Part shown: piece after piece, positions 23,448 through 34,026 of the stretch
Numbering within the stretch: the stretch's first letter is position 1
Layout of the letters: each line of letters opens with the position of its first letter
From: Elgaria multicarinata webbii
Taxonomy: Eukaryota; Chordata; Lepidosauria; Squamata; Anguidae
Direction: 5' to 3'
Assembly: GCF_023053635.1 (NCBI RefSeq)
Contig: NC_086179.1
Coordinates: 8,260,001 to 8,324,000, forward strand
DNA length: 64,000 nucleotides
Notes under the pieces: model-generated
Databases searched by the model: none
What the model was told of the DNA's origin: nothing
Seen by the model: only the letters and a program-made list of their open reading frames with translations
Position numbers and translations under genes: made by a program

Positions 23448-23572
23448 ATTTGGCTGAAAGTCACTGACTGGCCCAAAGTCACCCATTGAGTTTCTTGGCC
23501 AAGGGAAGACGAGAACCCAGGGTCTTCCCCACTCCCAGTCCAACATGCTAAACACTCCACTACACCACACAC
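23448..23572 (-). mobile_element. CORE-type SINE, antisense, partial
   Basis: Antisense words ctgactggcccaaagtcaccc, ttcttggccaagggaagacg and actcccagtccaacatgc. It ends in a (CA)n run at 23566-23586 that is next to the tRNA-like head. Confidence 0.85.
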
Positions 23573-23923
23573 ACACACACACACACAGAGTAAATTATTT
23601 CTGTTGCTTACGTAGCCAAAATGGCACTTTCCGTGCACAAGAGAGAGGTATTAACAGGGTTGGGGTAACCCTGAAATTTGCAGAAGATCAAAAAATATTA
23701 ATGGGGGGAAACCTAAAGTGGGGATCCTCAACCCCCAAAACAGCCAGATGAGGACTGTGTGCATTCACTGGCCACAGAATGCTAACTGACTGAATTTTGG
23801 GGGGTGGGGTGATATGGAAAATCAGGGAGAATGGAATGGGGTTGCTGGAATCCTGAACAAGGAGTATCCCACAAAGCAACATTATTTGCAGGTCCCATTT
23901 GTTACTACTACCATCATTTAAAG

Positions 23924-24102
23924 CAGTGGTCTTCAACTCGTGAGTCGCAAGTCAAAAGTGGGGCATGAAGTCAGTCCAGATGGGTCGCGGCTAAGCTGTT
24001 GCAATCATGTTGGGCGTGGAGAAAACTGTGAAAGTGGCTCCCCATGTTGCAGGTTGGGGGGTCCAAGGTGGGTCTCAGGTGTGGACCAGTTGTAGACCCC
24101 TG
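23924..24102. mobile_element. Short hAT MITE
   Basis: Ends CAGTGGTCTTCAACTCGTGA and ...TTGTAGACCCCTG. The flanks are ATTTAAAG (23916-23923) and ATTTAGAG (24103-24110), one mismatch apart. No coding capacity. Confidence 0.82.
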
Positions 24103-24193
24103 ATTTAGAGGGGAGGCAGTTTTCTTGCTGGTGCCAAGACCTCAGACCTCCTTCTCCATTGTTGAAAGTTGCACTCATAACCCCAAGAAAAGT

Positions 24194-24597
24194 CATAGAA
24201 TCATAGAATAGCAGAGTTGGAAGGGGCCTACAAGGCCATTGAGTCCAACCCCCTGCTCAATGCAGGAATCCACCCTAAAGCATCCCTGACAGATGGTTGT
24301 CCAGCTGCCTCTTGAAGGCCTCTAGTGTGGGAGAGCCCATCACCTCCCTAGGGAACTGGTTCCATTGTCGTACTGCTCTAACAGTCAGGAAGTTTTTCCT
24401 GATGTCCAGCTGGAATCTGGCTTCCTTTAACTTGAGGCCGTTATTCTGTGTCCTGCACTCTGGGAGGATCAAGAAGAGATCTTGGCCCTCCTCCGTGTGA
24501 CATCCTTTTAAGTATTTGAAGAGTGCTATCATGTCTCCCCTCCATCTTCTCTTCTCCAGGCTAAACATGCCCAGTTCTTTCAGTCTCTCTTCATAGG
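24194..24597 (-). mobile_element. CR1 LINE 3' portion, antisense
   Basis: Starts catagaatcatagaatagcag and covers the 3' UTR and the end of the reverse transcriptase ([20 protein letters not shown] on the minus strand). Confidence 0.93.
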
Positions 24598-24959
24598 GAC
24601 ATAGTCTTACACTTCTGCAGGCTTGCTAGAGAATCAATACCTCAACAATGTAAATGAGATGGCTATGGTAAAAGTAGGAGCAGTATCAAACAGTTGAGAT
24701 TGGAAGATACTCAATTGGCATACTCTGCAAGGGCACCTCCCAATGGTCACGGAAAACTCTGTTATGAATGCAAGCCAGCTGGAGTGTCCTCCTTTTCATC
24801 TTTGGCTTTTTCTTATTTTTGCAGGACTTGTCAGTCGTGGATCCTTCTTGTCTTGGTCAGAGCATTCTGTTAGAGGCTACAATACTCAAGTTGGTTCCTA
24901 TTTCCCAGTTCATTATATCATCGACCAAGAAAGAGATCTCAGGGTTGTGGTGGCTTGAT

Positions 24960-25195
24960 GAAAATGTGGACCCAGTGTGTGGCTGGTGTTAAAAAAAAAA
25001 GGCAAACTCCATGTTAGGCGTAATTAGGAAAGGAACCGAGAATAAAACTGCCAGTATCATACTGCCTTTATACAAATCTATGGTGTGACCACACTTGCGG
25101 TTTCCTGGTCGACAGCTGGTTGGCTACTATGTGAATAAAGTGCTGGACTAGATGGACCCTTGGTCTGATCCAGCAGGGCTCTTCTGATGTTATCT
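24960..25195 (+). mobile_element. CR1-type LINE fragments, second subfamily
   Basis: ggcaaactccatgttaggcgtaa and ctatggtgtgaccacacttg are CR1 words around the YCVQFW-coding region. They are followed by a CR1 tip of another subfamily, ctggactagatggacccttgg. Partial and rearranged. Confidence 0.75.
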
Positions 25196-25296
25196 GGGCT
25201 CATCACACATTTAATGTGCATTGTGCAAAAACAATGATTTCAATAGTAAGGAATTGTTTATCTTGAAGGGGATACTTCCTCCAGTCATGGACATAT

Positions 25297-25447
25297 ATAG
25301 AATCATAGAATAGCAGAGTTGGAAGGGGCCTACAAGGCCATCGAGCCCAACCCCCTGCTCAATGCAGGAATCCACCCTAAAGCATCCCCGACAGATGGTT
25401 GTCCAGCTGCCTCTTGAAGGCCTCTAGTGTGGGAGAGGCCACAACCA
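25297..25447 (-). mobile_element. CR1 LINE 3' tip, antisense
   Basis: tatagaatcatagaatagcag through ctctagtgtgggagaggcc. Confidence 0.92.
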
Positions 25448-25616
25448 TATGATATAAGGTAATCCAAACCGTGTGGGGGCTGCAGGTGAACATTCCACAG
25501 GCCGTCCCTTTTTGGAATCTTAGTGCTGACCGTTATATATTGTTTTTATGCTGTATGGATTTCTTGATTGTTTTAGATTTTTAAATTGCTTTTAGCATTT
25601 TTATGCTGTTTTAAGG

Positions 25617-26255
25617 ACATAAGAATTGCCAAGCTGGATCAGACCAAGGGTCCAACTAGTCCAGCACTCTGTTCACACAGTGGCCAACCAGCCATTGGCC
25701 AGGGATGAACAAGCAGGACATGGTGCAACAGCACCCTCCCGCCCATGTTCCCCTGCAACTGGTGCACACAGGCTTACTGCCTCGGATACTGGAGATAGCA
25801 CACAACTATGTGGGCTAGTAGCCATTGATGGCCTCCAGGAATTTATCCAACCCCCTTTTAAAGCCATCCAAATTGGTGGCCATCACTACATCTTGTGGCA
25901 GTGAGTTCCATAATTTAACTATGCTCTGTGTGAAGAAGTCCTTCCTTTTATTTATCCTGGATCTCCCACCAACCAGCTTCATGGGATGACCCCGGGTTCT
26001 AGTATTTTGAGAGAGGGAGAAAAATGTCTCCCTGTCCACATTCTCCACACCAGGCATAATTCTGAACACCTCCATCAAGTCTCCCCTCAGCCTCCTTTTT
26101 CCCAATCTAAACAAACCCAGTTGACGTAACCTTCCCTCACAGGGGAGATGCTCCAGCCCCTTAATCATTTTAGTTGCCCTTTTCTGCCCTTTTTCCAGCT
26201 CTATAACAGCCTTTTTAAAGGTGTGGTTACCAGAACTGTACACAGTATTCTAAGT
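25617..26255 (-). mobile_element. CR1-type LINE 3' portion, second subfamily, antisense
   Basis: On the minus strand a frame reads KGQKRATKMIKGLEHLPCEG ... LPQDVVMATNLDGFKRGLDK, the CR1 reverse-transcriptase end. The 3' UTR has the ctggatcagaccaagggtcc words. It differs clearly from the dominant CR1 family, so two CR1 lineages are present. Confidence 0.9.
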
Positions 26256-26359
26256 TGTTTAAATTGTTTTAACTGTGAATGCTGCCTAGGATATTCTGTA
26301 TTTAGGCAGGATATAAATTGAATAAATCATCATCATCATCATCATCTCTAGGGCCTCAT

Positions 26360-27080
26360 TCACTTTACTGACTGTGCTCTAGTTTGAACCACCATGCAAA
26401 TAAGGAACTGGGAACCCACTTCAGTACTGCGCAGTGGCTCCAGTTCAGGAACGCCAGAGGTTCCCATGCTTCCTTGAGCGTAGAAGCAGACGTGGTTCCC
26501 TGTCTTGATGCACTTAAAGAGAAATCCCGATCGATACTTGATCTCCTCTCCCCTAAGCCTCTCTATATATGGACAAAGAGTTTCCGATCTTAAATCTTGC
26601 AAAACCCTTCTGTGGTTTCCCCCGGTGCTGGGCCATTGCATAACTTCGCCCAGGGGCTCATTCTTTAATACATGCTGTGCAAATCTAATTATATCATCCC
26701 GGGGCTTTGCATCTTGTTGCAGGCAGGGAGCACGGGCTCCATCAGCATATTCTGGGTTGCTTAAGGCGATTTCAGTGTTCAGCAGAAGAGATTCAAACGA
26801 CTGCATGATTATGCCCCCCCCCCCTCACTTATTCTTTTGCACACATTCAAGCACCCTGTTCCTGTTCTCAAGGCCTTCCAGCTTGAATTGCAAATTTGGG
26901 GAAACCAAGTTCTTCATTGGTGCTTTTAGACCTGGCGTGTGAGATTTACTCTTTCTATAATCTCCTCTAGTTTCTCTGTCATGTCTGACACCATCAGCAC
27001 CAGGGGGCAAACGGCTGACCACTCCTTTATAAAACTCTCAGCAAGAGAGCTGCTTAATACATTGGACCACCTCGAACACC
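26360..27080 (-). mobile_element. L1-type LINE ORF1 fragment
   Basis: The minus strand encodes LQFKLEGLENRNRVLECVQK (end of the coiled coil). In the next frame it encodes DGARAPCLQQDAKPRDDIIR and QDLRSETLCPYIERLRGEEI-KYRSGFLFK. These match the order of the L1 ORF1 RNA-binding and C-terminal domains (GARAP...KPRDIIxRF; DLSxxTLxxR; IKYRWGFPF). A simple C-run separates two frames. It is a decayed fragment without a neighbouring ORF2. Confidence 0.75.
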
Positions 27081-27207
27081 GGATCAGACACCGCAGACAA
27101 CTTGGAGGCCTTCATTTGGCTTGGAGTTTGCCGCAGCGTCCTTGGGCCTTTTCTACTCCTGGGCCGAATATTCCATCATTGGAGGTGAGTCCTGCACGCC
27201 TAGATTA

Positions 27208-27522
27208 GGGTGACCCTATGAAAAGGAGGACAGGGCTCCTGTCTCTTTAACAGTTGCATAGAAAAGGGAATTTCAGCAGGTGTCATTTGAATATATGGGG
27301 AACCTGGTGAAATTCCCTCTTCATCACCACAGTTAAAGTGCAGGAGCTATACTAGAGTAACCAGATTTAAAAGAGGGCAGGGCTCCTTCAGCTTTAACTG
27401 TGGTGATGAAGAGGAAATTTCACCAGGTTCTCCATATATACAAATGACCCCTGCTGAAATTCCCTTTTCAATACAACTGTTAAAGATACAGGAGCCCTGT
27501 CCTCCTTTTCATAGGGTCACCC
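27208..27522. mobile_element. Palindromic MITE with TA 5' flank, third copy
   Basis: GGGTGACCCTATGAAAAGGA on the left, inverse ending ATAGGGTCACCC on the right. TA lies on the left and TT on the right. Same family as 21074. Confidence 0.9.
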
Positions 27523-27675
27523 TTCTTAAATATGATTTTAAACTATTGCCCTTCTGTGAGTACAATTGTTGCCTGCTGTAATCAATGCCGGGGCTTCAGA
27601 GTCAAAAGCCAAACTTTGCTGATATCATCTGGCTGAAATATTCACCATCCCATACTGGTTTTGAAGATTGTTATT

Positions 27676-27935
27676 TATTAATCATTACATTTATATCCTG
27701 CCTTTTTTCCAGTGGAGGCTGGTGGCTCCGTTGTCAGTGAGATGGTGAATCGGCTCCGGGTTTCAGTCAGATCTCAAATGGAGCTAAAGGAGGATCGCAC
27801 CTTTAGAATTCTGCTTGGTTCTGACTGAAACACAGAGCAGATTCACTGCCCCTCTGACACCGGAGCCACCAGCCTCCACTGCTTTTTTCCTCTTGCAAGG
27901 AAGCCAAAGCGGCTTACATCACACGGGGGAGGAAG
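27676..27935 (-). mobile_element. CORE-type SINE tail split by a hAT MITE
   Basis: The left part is attacatttatatcctgcc-tttttcc and the right part tttttcctcttgcaaggaagcc, both parts of the antisense SINE 3' end. The MITE at 27712-27881 lies between them. Confidence 0.8.
27712..27881. mobile_element. 170-bp hAT MITE, CAGTGGAGG family
   Basis: Ends CAGTGGAGGCTGGTGGCTCC and its inverse ...GAGCCACCAGCCTCCACTG. Exact 8-bp duplication CTTTTTTC (27704-27711, 27882-27889). The interior is palindromic (ggtttcagtcagat ... tctgactgaaacac). Confidence 0.93.
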
Positions 27936-28224
27936 GGGGGGAGAGAATCGTGTTTCCTGTTTGTCTCTCATTACTTTCTCTTTCAAAAAAGGCAGTAAAC
28001 AACACGTGGCCCATTCAGTGAGCCGCTTTGATCCCACTGCTTCTCCTGCATACAGCAGGGGGACGCAGCAACTTCTGACTTTAAAAATAAGTTGGACTTG
28101 CTGGGGTGTCGTACGAAGAAGGCTAGAAGGGCCAGGAACCACGTGTGAAGCAGGTGTCGTGAGAGGGACCCACATAAATCCACAAGTGCCTAGTAACAAA
28201 CTTGCAATAAAACGCTTGTCTAAT

Positions 28225-28375
28225 GGAGCTCATAGTCCTCCTCTCCATTTTATCCTAACAACAACCCTGTGAGGTAGGCTAGGCTGAGAGTCAGTGACTG
28301 GCCTAAAGTGAGCTTCCAGGCTGAGTGGGAACTAGAGACTTCCAGTGCAACTCTCTATACGCTACACCACGCTGG
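28225..28375 (-). mobile_element. CORE-type SINE, antisense, diverged
   Basis: cctcctctccattttatccta, aacaaccctgtgaggtaggct and actctctatacgctacaccac are the antisense SINE in order. Confidence 0.88.
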
Positions 28376-28754
28376 ATGCAAACCGGTTACCAGGTGGCAA
28401 ACTGGAGAATAATTATCCTGCTTCAGAGGAGACCTTAAATCTCCTATCTTGTTTCTTTCCAGTGCCTGTAGGTCCGTCCCCTCTCTTTGCTAAAACAATT
28501 GGGATATTTCTCATGCTCCCAGCAGGTAGAGGGTAAGAAGATATAACAGCAAGAAACTGGAAGAAACAGGGCTGGAGGCCTGGCAAGGGCAATCTCACCC
28601 ACTATAATGAGGCCCAAATTAAATGTGTACTTAAGCAAATTGTATTTTTAGTGGCACAGGGGCCCCAATCCACATCAGGGACCTGGTTTTAGGGGAAGCT
28701 GGACTTTAAACGTTTGCCCCCAATAGCAAGAGCCCGTGCCTATTTGTACTGGAA

Positions 28755-28882
28755 CAAGGGTGGGGAGCTTGTGTCCTTCCAGATGTTTTGGCCTACAACT
28801 CCCATCATCCCTCTGTATTGGCTATGCTGGCTGGGGCTGATGGAGGTGTAGACCAAAACATCCGGAGTGCCACAAGTTGCCT
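28755..28882. repeat. Palindromic interspersed repeat copy
   Basis: ccttccagatgttttggcctacaactcccatca on the left, and a loose inverted right half to ccggagtgccacaagttgcc. It overlaps the start of the duplicated block A. Confidence 0.7.
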
Positions 28883-30250
28883 GGCCCTGTGCCGGAAGGA
28901 AAGCTTCCATGGTTGCAGGTAGGAGTTTTCCTTCCTTCCATTGCAGATAGCAGATGAAAGGACCCCCAATATAGATTGCCATCCCCAGTTTCCATTGAGC
29001 CCACAGTGGAGAGTTTCAAATTTCCAAATGTATTTTATGCCTTAGCTACTTCCATATTGAAGGTTCCTTTTGAAAAACTGAACTGTAGCCCTGGACCTTT
29101 AATTCAGGGCTTCTTCATGCTTAGTTGAAGGATGGAATTACAATATCACCGGAGGCAGTGGTTGAAACACCAAAACCCAACAAAAGCGCCCGTGAAATGC
29201 GTGTGAATACAGTATATACAATTTTCTTATAAATAAGCTGTTTACGCAATATACCTGCTAATTGTGGGTTTATATGTGGTTTGGTGAGTGTGGACTTTTG
29301 TTGTGTACACAGCAATGGAATGGAAACATTTGGAATGGAAACATTTCAGCATGTGCAGATTCCATGGCTTCATCATCAGTCAACTTCCTGCCCATCCACC
29401 CTCCGTTTCGTTTATGATCTAGCCTGACGTAGAGTTGCTTTGGCACTCATGTCATAATTTGTGGGTTTCCTGTTAACAGCTGGTTGGGCACCAGGCCAAC
29501 AGAAAGCTGAACTAGATTGACCCTAGTCCTGATCCAGCATGGCTCTGCTTACGTTCTTAAGAGTTCTAGAGAACTCAAAGTCTTGCACACTATTTTGTGA
29601 AATTTAATAGGGATATTGGCCTGCCAGGAATTTTGGAATAATCTGTACTTTTATCTTTCTTTCAGCAACGTTTTTCCACTTAATGAACGCCTTCACCATG
29701 TCACTGCCGTTCCTGCTCTCTGGGTCTGTGTGTTTTCTTGTGCTTGCAAAGGGCGAGGTGGTGCCAGATTTTAAAAATTGCCTTGAGTTCTTCTTGGATA
29801 AGACGCCCCCTGACGCCTCTCTCGCACCACCCAACGCAGCCAGGATCTGCCAGTTCTACAAGAACGCCTACCGCTTCGCCACCATGTACGACAGAGAGAA
29901 GCGCATTCCGATGTACTCGGCTTATAAGTGCAAATCTGGAAACGGTCAGAGGTATCAAGGCTGGATGATAGAACCTCAGGTAAGAGGACTAACCTGCCTA
30001 GTCCAAGAGCATCTGGCCAAGTTGACTTCTGTTTTTCTGCCGTATGCTGTGGTTGACCAGGAGTCCATGTAGCCCTGGGTGGCAGTGGTCCTCCAAGGGA
30101 TTGGAAAACAGATTTTCCAGCCTTTCCCCCCCGAAGCTGCTTTTTAATGGACGGTCTGGGACCCTGTGTCTACAATGCAGGTGTTCTCCCTCTGCCTTTC
30201 TTCTTCAGTTCAGCCTCAAACTTGTCCTCCATTTTGCTTTTTATTTTCAG
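28833..30250 (+). repeat. Duplicated block A (partner at 41300-42582)
   Basis: Sequence from ggggctgatgg through ctccattttgctttt is repeated in the same order and strand at 41300-42582, with few differences outside insertions. The block includes the first coding exon of the nuclease gene. A ~195-bp stretch at 29136-29330 is present here and absent from block B. A CR1-type tip (ctagattgaccctag, 29460-29565) is shared by both blocks and so predates the duplication. Confidence 0.95.
29683..29979 (+). CDS. ENDOD1-like: ENDOD1-like secreted nuclease, gene 1, coding exon 1
   Basis: This exon encodes the signal sequence and the N-terminal part of a DNA/RNA non-specific endonuclease of the ENDOD1 type. 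Residues 1-24 are hydrophobic (MSLPFLLSGSVCFLVLAKG). Then come family words also found in human ENDOD1 from memory: CLEFFLDKTPP, ARICQFYKNAYRFATMYDRE, RIPMYSAYKC and GWMIEPQ. The exon ends at a codon boundary with CAG/GTAAGA. A pyrimidine-rich acceptor (ttatctttctttcag, to 29665) just upstream suggests an untranslated first exon further left. Two starts are possible: ATG at 29683, or ATG at 29698, which has the better context (caccATGt). ENDOD1 in mammals also has one intron at this place. The exon is almost identical to that at 42047-42343. Confidence 0.9.
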
Positions 30251-30271
30251 TATATCTATATGTGCTTGAGG

Positions 30272-30670
30272 ATGTTGTTTATTCGTTCAGTCGTTTCCGA
30301 CTCTTCGTGACTTCATGGACCAGCCCACGCCAGAGCTTTCTGTCGGCTGTCGCCACCCCCAGCTCCCCCAAGGTCAAGTCTGTCATCTCCAGAATATCAT
30401 CCATCCATCTTGCCCTTGGTCGGCCCCTCTTCCTTTTGCCTTCCACTTTCCCCAGCATCAGCCTCTTCTCCAGGGTATCCTGTCTTCTCATTATGTGGCC
30501 AAAGTACTTCAGTTTTGCCTTTAATACCATTCCCTCAAGTGAGCAGTCTGGCTTTATTTCCTGGAGTCTGGACTGGTTTGATCTTCTTGCAGTCCAAGGC
30601 ACTCTCAGAATTTTCCTCCAACACCACAGTTCAAAAGCATCTATCTTCCTTCGCTCAGCTTCTCAGTCTC
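30272..30670 (-). mobile_element. BovB/RTE LINE 3' end, antisense
   Basis: The minus strand encodes KLKYFGHIMRRQDTLEKRLM ... RKRGRPRARWMDDILEMTDL ... RLNE, the end of an RTE/BovB reverse transcriptase. The short tail gactgaacgaataaacaaca follows. It lies in the intron of nuclease gene 1. BovB is a hallmark of squamate genomes. Confidence 0.93.
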
Positions 30671-30855
30671 TTTGTGAGGTTACATCTCTCAAAAGCAGGA
30701 CAGGAAAGTATTTGATGAATGAATGATGCAAGTTGAATTCTGTAACATTCTGAAATGGCATAAAACAATCAGCTAAAACCAAGGCCTCTAGGCAATATCA
30801 AAAAAAACAATTTCCTTACCCCAAAATCAGATGAAAATCAGTTCCTATAATGGGC

Positions 30856-31042
30856 CAGGGGAAGCTGGTGGCTCTGATATCAGTGGGGCAGTGAATCCAC
30901 TCCAGGTTTCAACAGAACCAGTCAGAACTTTAAAGGAGCTCTCCAAGGTGTGGAAGCACTTTAGATAGCTGCTTTAGGGTTCTGACTGAAACCTGGAGCG
31001 GATTCACTGGCCCACTGACATCAGAGCCACCAGCCTCCACTA
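30856..31042. mobile_element. 187-bp hAT MITE, CAGTGGAGG family
   Basis: Left end CAGGGGAAGCTGGTGGCTCT, right end ...GAGCCACCAGCCTCCACTA. Flanks TAATGGGC (30848-30855) and CAATGGGC (31043-31050) differ at one base. It lies in the intron of gene 1. The rest of the intron to 31980 shows no exon. Confidence 0.88.
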
Positions 31043-32035
31043 CAATGGGCTTGACAGAAGTATCTTTGATTCCCCCCCCCACCCCCGCACACTTTTAGAT
31101 AGCCATTATAGTGGAGAGCAGCTGAATGTGGACATTTTTAAAAAAAACCACATTTACAGAGCAGGGGAATCATTTTTCCAGCAGCTCATTTTTATTTTGA
31201 GCGGTGCAGTGTTAACTACTCCTGCAAAGGGTGAGCAGTGTTCAAAGCAGGCTGGTTTAAAACAATCAACTCCCATGGAAAGGTGACATTCCATGCCTGA
31301 AATACTAGGAGGAACTTTCTTTTTTTTATGCTTCTTTAAATAAGTATGTGTAGCAAAACCCCAAAGTTGTTTTAGTCAAAAGTAGACTCACAAGTTTAAC
31401 AGGCATCCCATGTTGTATTTGGGGGTGAAGAGGGTGTGAGTCAGGGATTAACAGTACAATCTCATGCATGCCTACTCAGAAGCAAGGCCCATTGAATTCA
31501 ATGGGACTTACCTCCCAGGTATTTCATGACTGGATGAAGTAAAGATGTGTTTGGTGAAAGGTGGGACAATTTCATAAAACCATTTCTCCTTGAAATTCTT
31601 GGTGAGTTTCAGAAATCCCGGTTTACGCTCAAGGCCTCCCCACCTCCTGGGGTTCCTATAACTATCAGCCACTTTTATTTTAAAAGAACCGGTGGTGAGT
31701 TTGGATGAGAATTTTATAGCCCTGGGAGGAAAGCCAGAAAGCATGTTTACCCATGATGGCAGGGCCGCGGAACTGACATACCTAACCACATTTTTCTCCC
31801 CTTCCCACCCCTTCTGGACCAAAAATTATTTTTAATTGCATTTTGGGATTGGTTTTAAGTGTTGCTAGCTGCCTCCAGTGGATGTGTAAACACCAGAAGG
31901 GTGGGGTATGAATTCCTGTATCAATAAATAAACCTACAGAGATGAGATCTTGTCTTAGCTACCCATGCTCTAGACACGTCCAGTACTACACTCTTCATGG
32001 GGCTGCCTTTGAAGAGGATCTGGAAACTCCAGTTG

Positions 32036-32122
32036 GTATAGATTCATAGAATGGTAGAGTTGGAAGGGGCCTATAAGGCCATCAAGTTCAACCTCCTTCT
32101 CAATGCAGCCTCTCAGATATTA
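32036..32122 (-). mobile_element. CR1 LINE 3' tip, antisense, nested in L2
   Basis: gattcatagaatggtagagttgg through ctccttctcaatgcagcct. Confidence 0.85.
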
Positions 32123-32216
32123 GTGGGTGCTAGGTTCTGTATTAGCCACCCTATTTATCCATTTGGTGCTGGGTCAAATTCAAAGTGCTGATTTTGGTCT
32201 ATGAAGCCCTCAGTGG

Positions 32217-32915
32217 TTTTTGTTGTTTATTCGTTCAGTCGCTTCCGACTCTTCATGACTTCATGGACCAGCCCATGCCAGAGCTTTCTGTCGGCCGTTG
32301 CCACCCCTAGCTCCCCCAAGGTCAGGTCTGTCACCTCCAGAATATCATCCCTCCATCTTGCCCTTGGTCGGCCCCTCTTCCTTTTGCCTTCCACTTTCCC
32401 TAGCATCAGCCTCTTCTCCAGGGTATCCTGTCTTCTCATTATGTGGCCAAAGTACTTCAGTTTGCCTTTAATACCATTCCCTCAAGTGAGCAGTCTGGCT
32501 TTATTTCCTGGAGTCTGGACTGGTTTGATCTTCTTGCAGTCCAAGGCGCTCTCAGAATTTTCCTCCAACACCACAGTTCAAAAGCATCTATCTTCCTTCG
32601 CTCAGCTTTCCTTATGCGGCCCTTTGTTGTCAGTGTGGTAACTCTGCGCTTAACTATTTTATCAAGATTTGTCATTGCTCTCCTCCCAAGAAGTAAATGT
32701 CTTCTGAATTCCTGGCTGCAGTCAGCGTCTGCTGTAATCTTTGCACCCAGAAATACAAAGTCTGTCACTGCCTCCACGTTTTCTCCCTCTATTTGCCAGT
32801 TATCAATCAAGCTGGTTGCCATAATCTTGTTTTTAACTGCAACCCAGCTTTTGCACTTTGGAACAAGGTTAATTGAAGGACATCCTATACCCATTCAAAC
32901 TTGCATAGACAATAC
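32217..32915 (-). mobile_element. BovB/RTE LINE 3' portion, antisense, nested in L2
   Basis: Minus-strand frames give LIDNWQIEGENVEAVTDFVF-LGAKITADADC and MRRQDTLEKRLMLGKVEGKR, the RTE/BovB reverse-transcriptase end. The frame is broken. It is longer than the copy at 30272. Confidence 0.93.
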
Positions 32916-32924
32916 ATTCTGATT

Positions 32925-33160
32925 GACTGATTGCATTTATATCCCGCCTTTTTTCCTCCAAGGAACCCAAGGTGGGATACATAAACCCCTTCTCTGTTTT
33001 ATCCTCACAACAACAACCCTGTGAGGTAGGTTGGGCTGAGAGTCTGTGACTGGCCCAAAGTCACCCAGTGGGTTTCCATGGCCAAGTGGGGACTAGAACC
33101 TGGATCTCCCAACTCCCAGTCCCACACTCTTAGCCCTGCAACACACTGGCTCTGCCTTGT
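32925..33160 (-). mobile_element. CORE-type SINE, antisense, near full length
   Basis: From the tail (ttgcatttatatcccgcctt) through acaaccctgtgaggtaggttgg to the antisense B box ggactagaacc and the head. It is nested in the old L2. Confidence 0.92.
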
Positions 33161-33615
33161 CAGCCCATCAATCAGATCCATTTGTTTGAGGAGCACAAGA
33201 GACCGGGCTTTTTCCGTTGCGCCCCATCCAAGGCTACGGAATTCCCTCCTCATGGCATCAATTGTGGGCCACTTTTGTGTGAAGTGGCCTTCTCTCTCTC
33301 TCTCTAGTTTTAAAAAACAGTGTGCCATTGAAATGATTTGTATCTTTCTCTGTTTTTTAGCCATTAGCCGTTGGTTAATTTTAACGGACCTGTTTCAAAA
33401 TCCTGTGCTGCTGTCTGGTTTTATTGCTTTTATGGTTTCTTCCTTTTTTTTTTTTAATGTGTGCTGCCTTGTAAGAGCGGTGTCTAAAACGGCAGCATGT
33501 AAATATTTCTATAAATAAATATAATATAATAAGGTGTAAAAATAATAATAATCTGTATACGTGTTATCTATAATGGAATTTCTCTGTATAATATAGTTTC
33601 CATCAGTCTAACGCA

Positions 33616-33738
33616 GCCTTCCTCAACCTGGGGCGCTCCAGATGTGTTGGACTGCATCTCCCAGAATGCCCCAGCCTGGCTGGGGCATTCTGGGAGTTGT
33701 AGCCCAACACATCTGGAGCGCCCCAGGTTGAGGAAGGC
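33616..33738. mobile_element. Near-perfect 123-bp palindromic MITE
   Basis: Arms of about 60 bp: GCCTTCCTCAACCTGGGGCG ... and the inverse ...CGCCCCAGGTTGAGGAAGGC, with centre gccccagcctggctggggc. This is the best copy of the small palindromic family scattered through the window. Similar but not identical words (tctaacg / tcttaacg) flank it. Confidence 0.9.
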
Positions 33739-34026
33739 AGGCTCTTAACGGCTAGGCTAGGAATCTATCATGGCCTGGCAAATCCCCAAAGGGCCATAGA
33801 ACAGCCAGGAAATTCGACACTACAGCAACCAGGATTCTGGAACATTGGCCATGCTGGTTGGAGCTGAAAGGAGATGAAGTCCAGAACACCAGGTTGGAGA
33901 CGGGATGTTTAGCTTCCCAGTTTCCACATTTGGTGCCTGAAAACCAATGCTTCTTCTATTGCTCTTAGAAGTTTGTTTCACTCTCACACCTGAGGAAAAC
34001 TCACATGATTCTTATCTGCTTTTCAG

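Larger units (their letters stand above)
31985..33535 (+). mobile_element. Old L2-type LINE split by three younger insertions
   Basis: L2 reverse-transcriptase words appear at 31985-32036 (tggggctgcctttgaagagg), 32126-32216 (gtcaaattcaaagtgctg) and 33160-33535 (ending ctataaataaatataatata). Between them lie a CR1 tip, a BovB fragment and a SINE. The order gives a relative age: L2 oldest. Confidence 0.75.
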
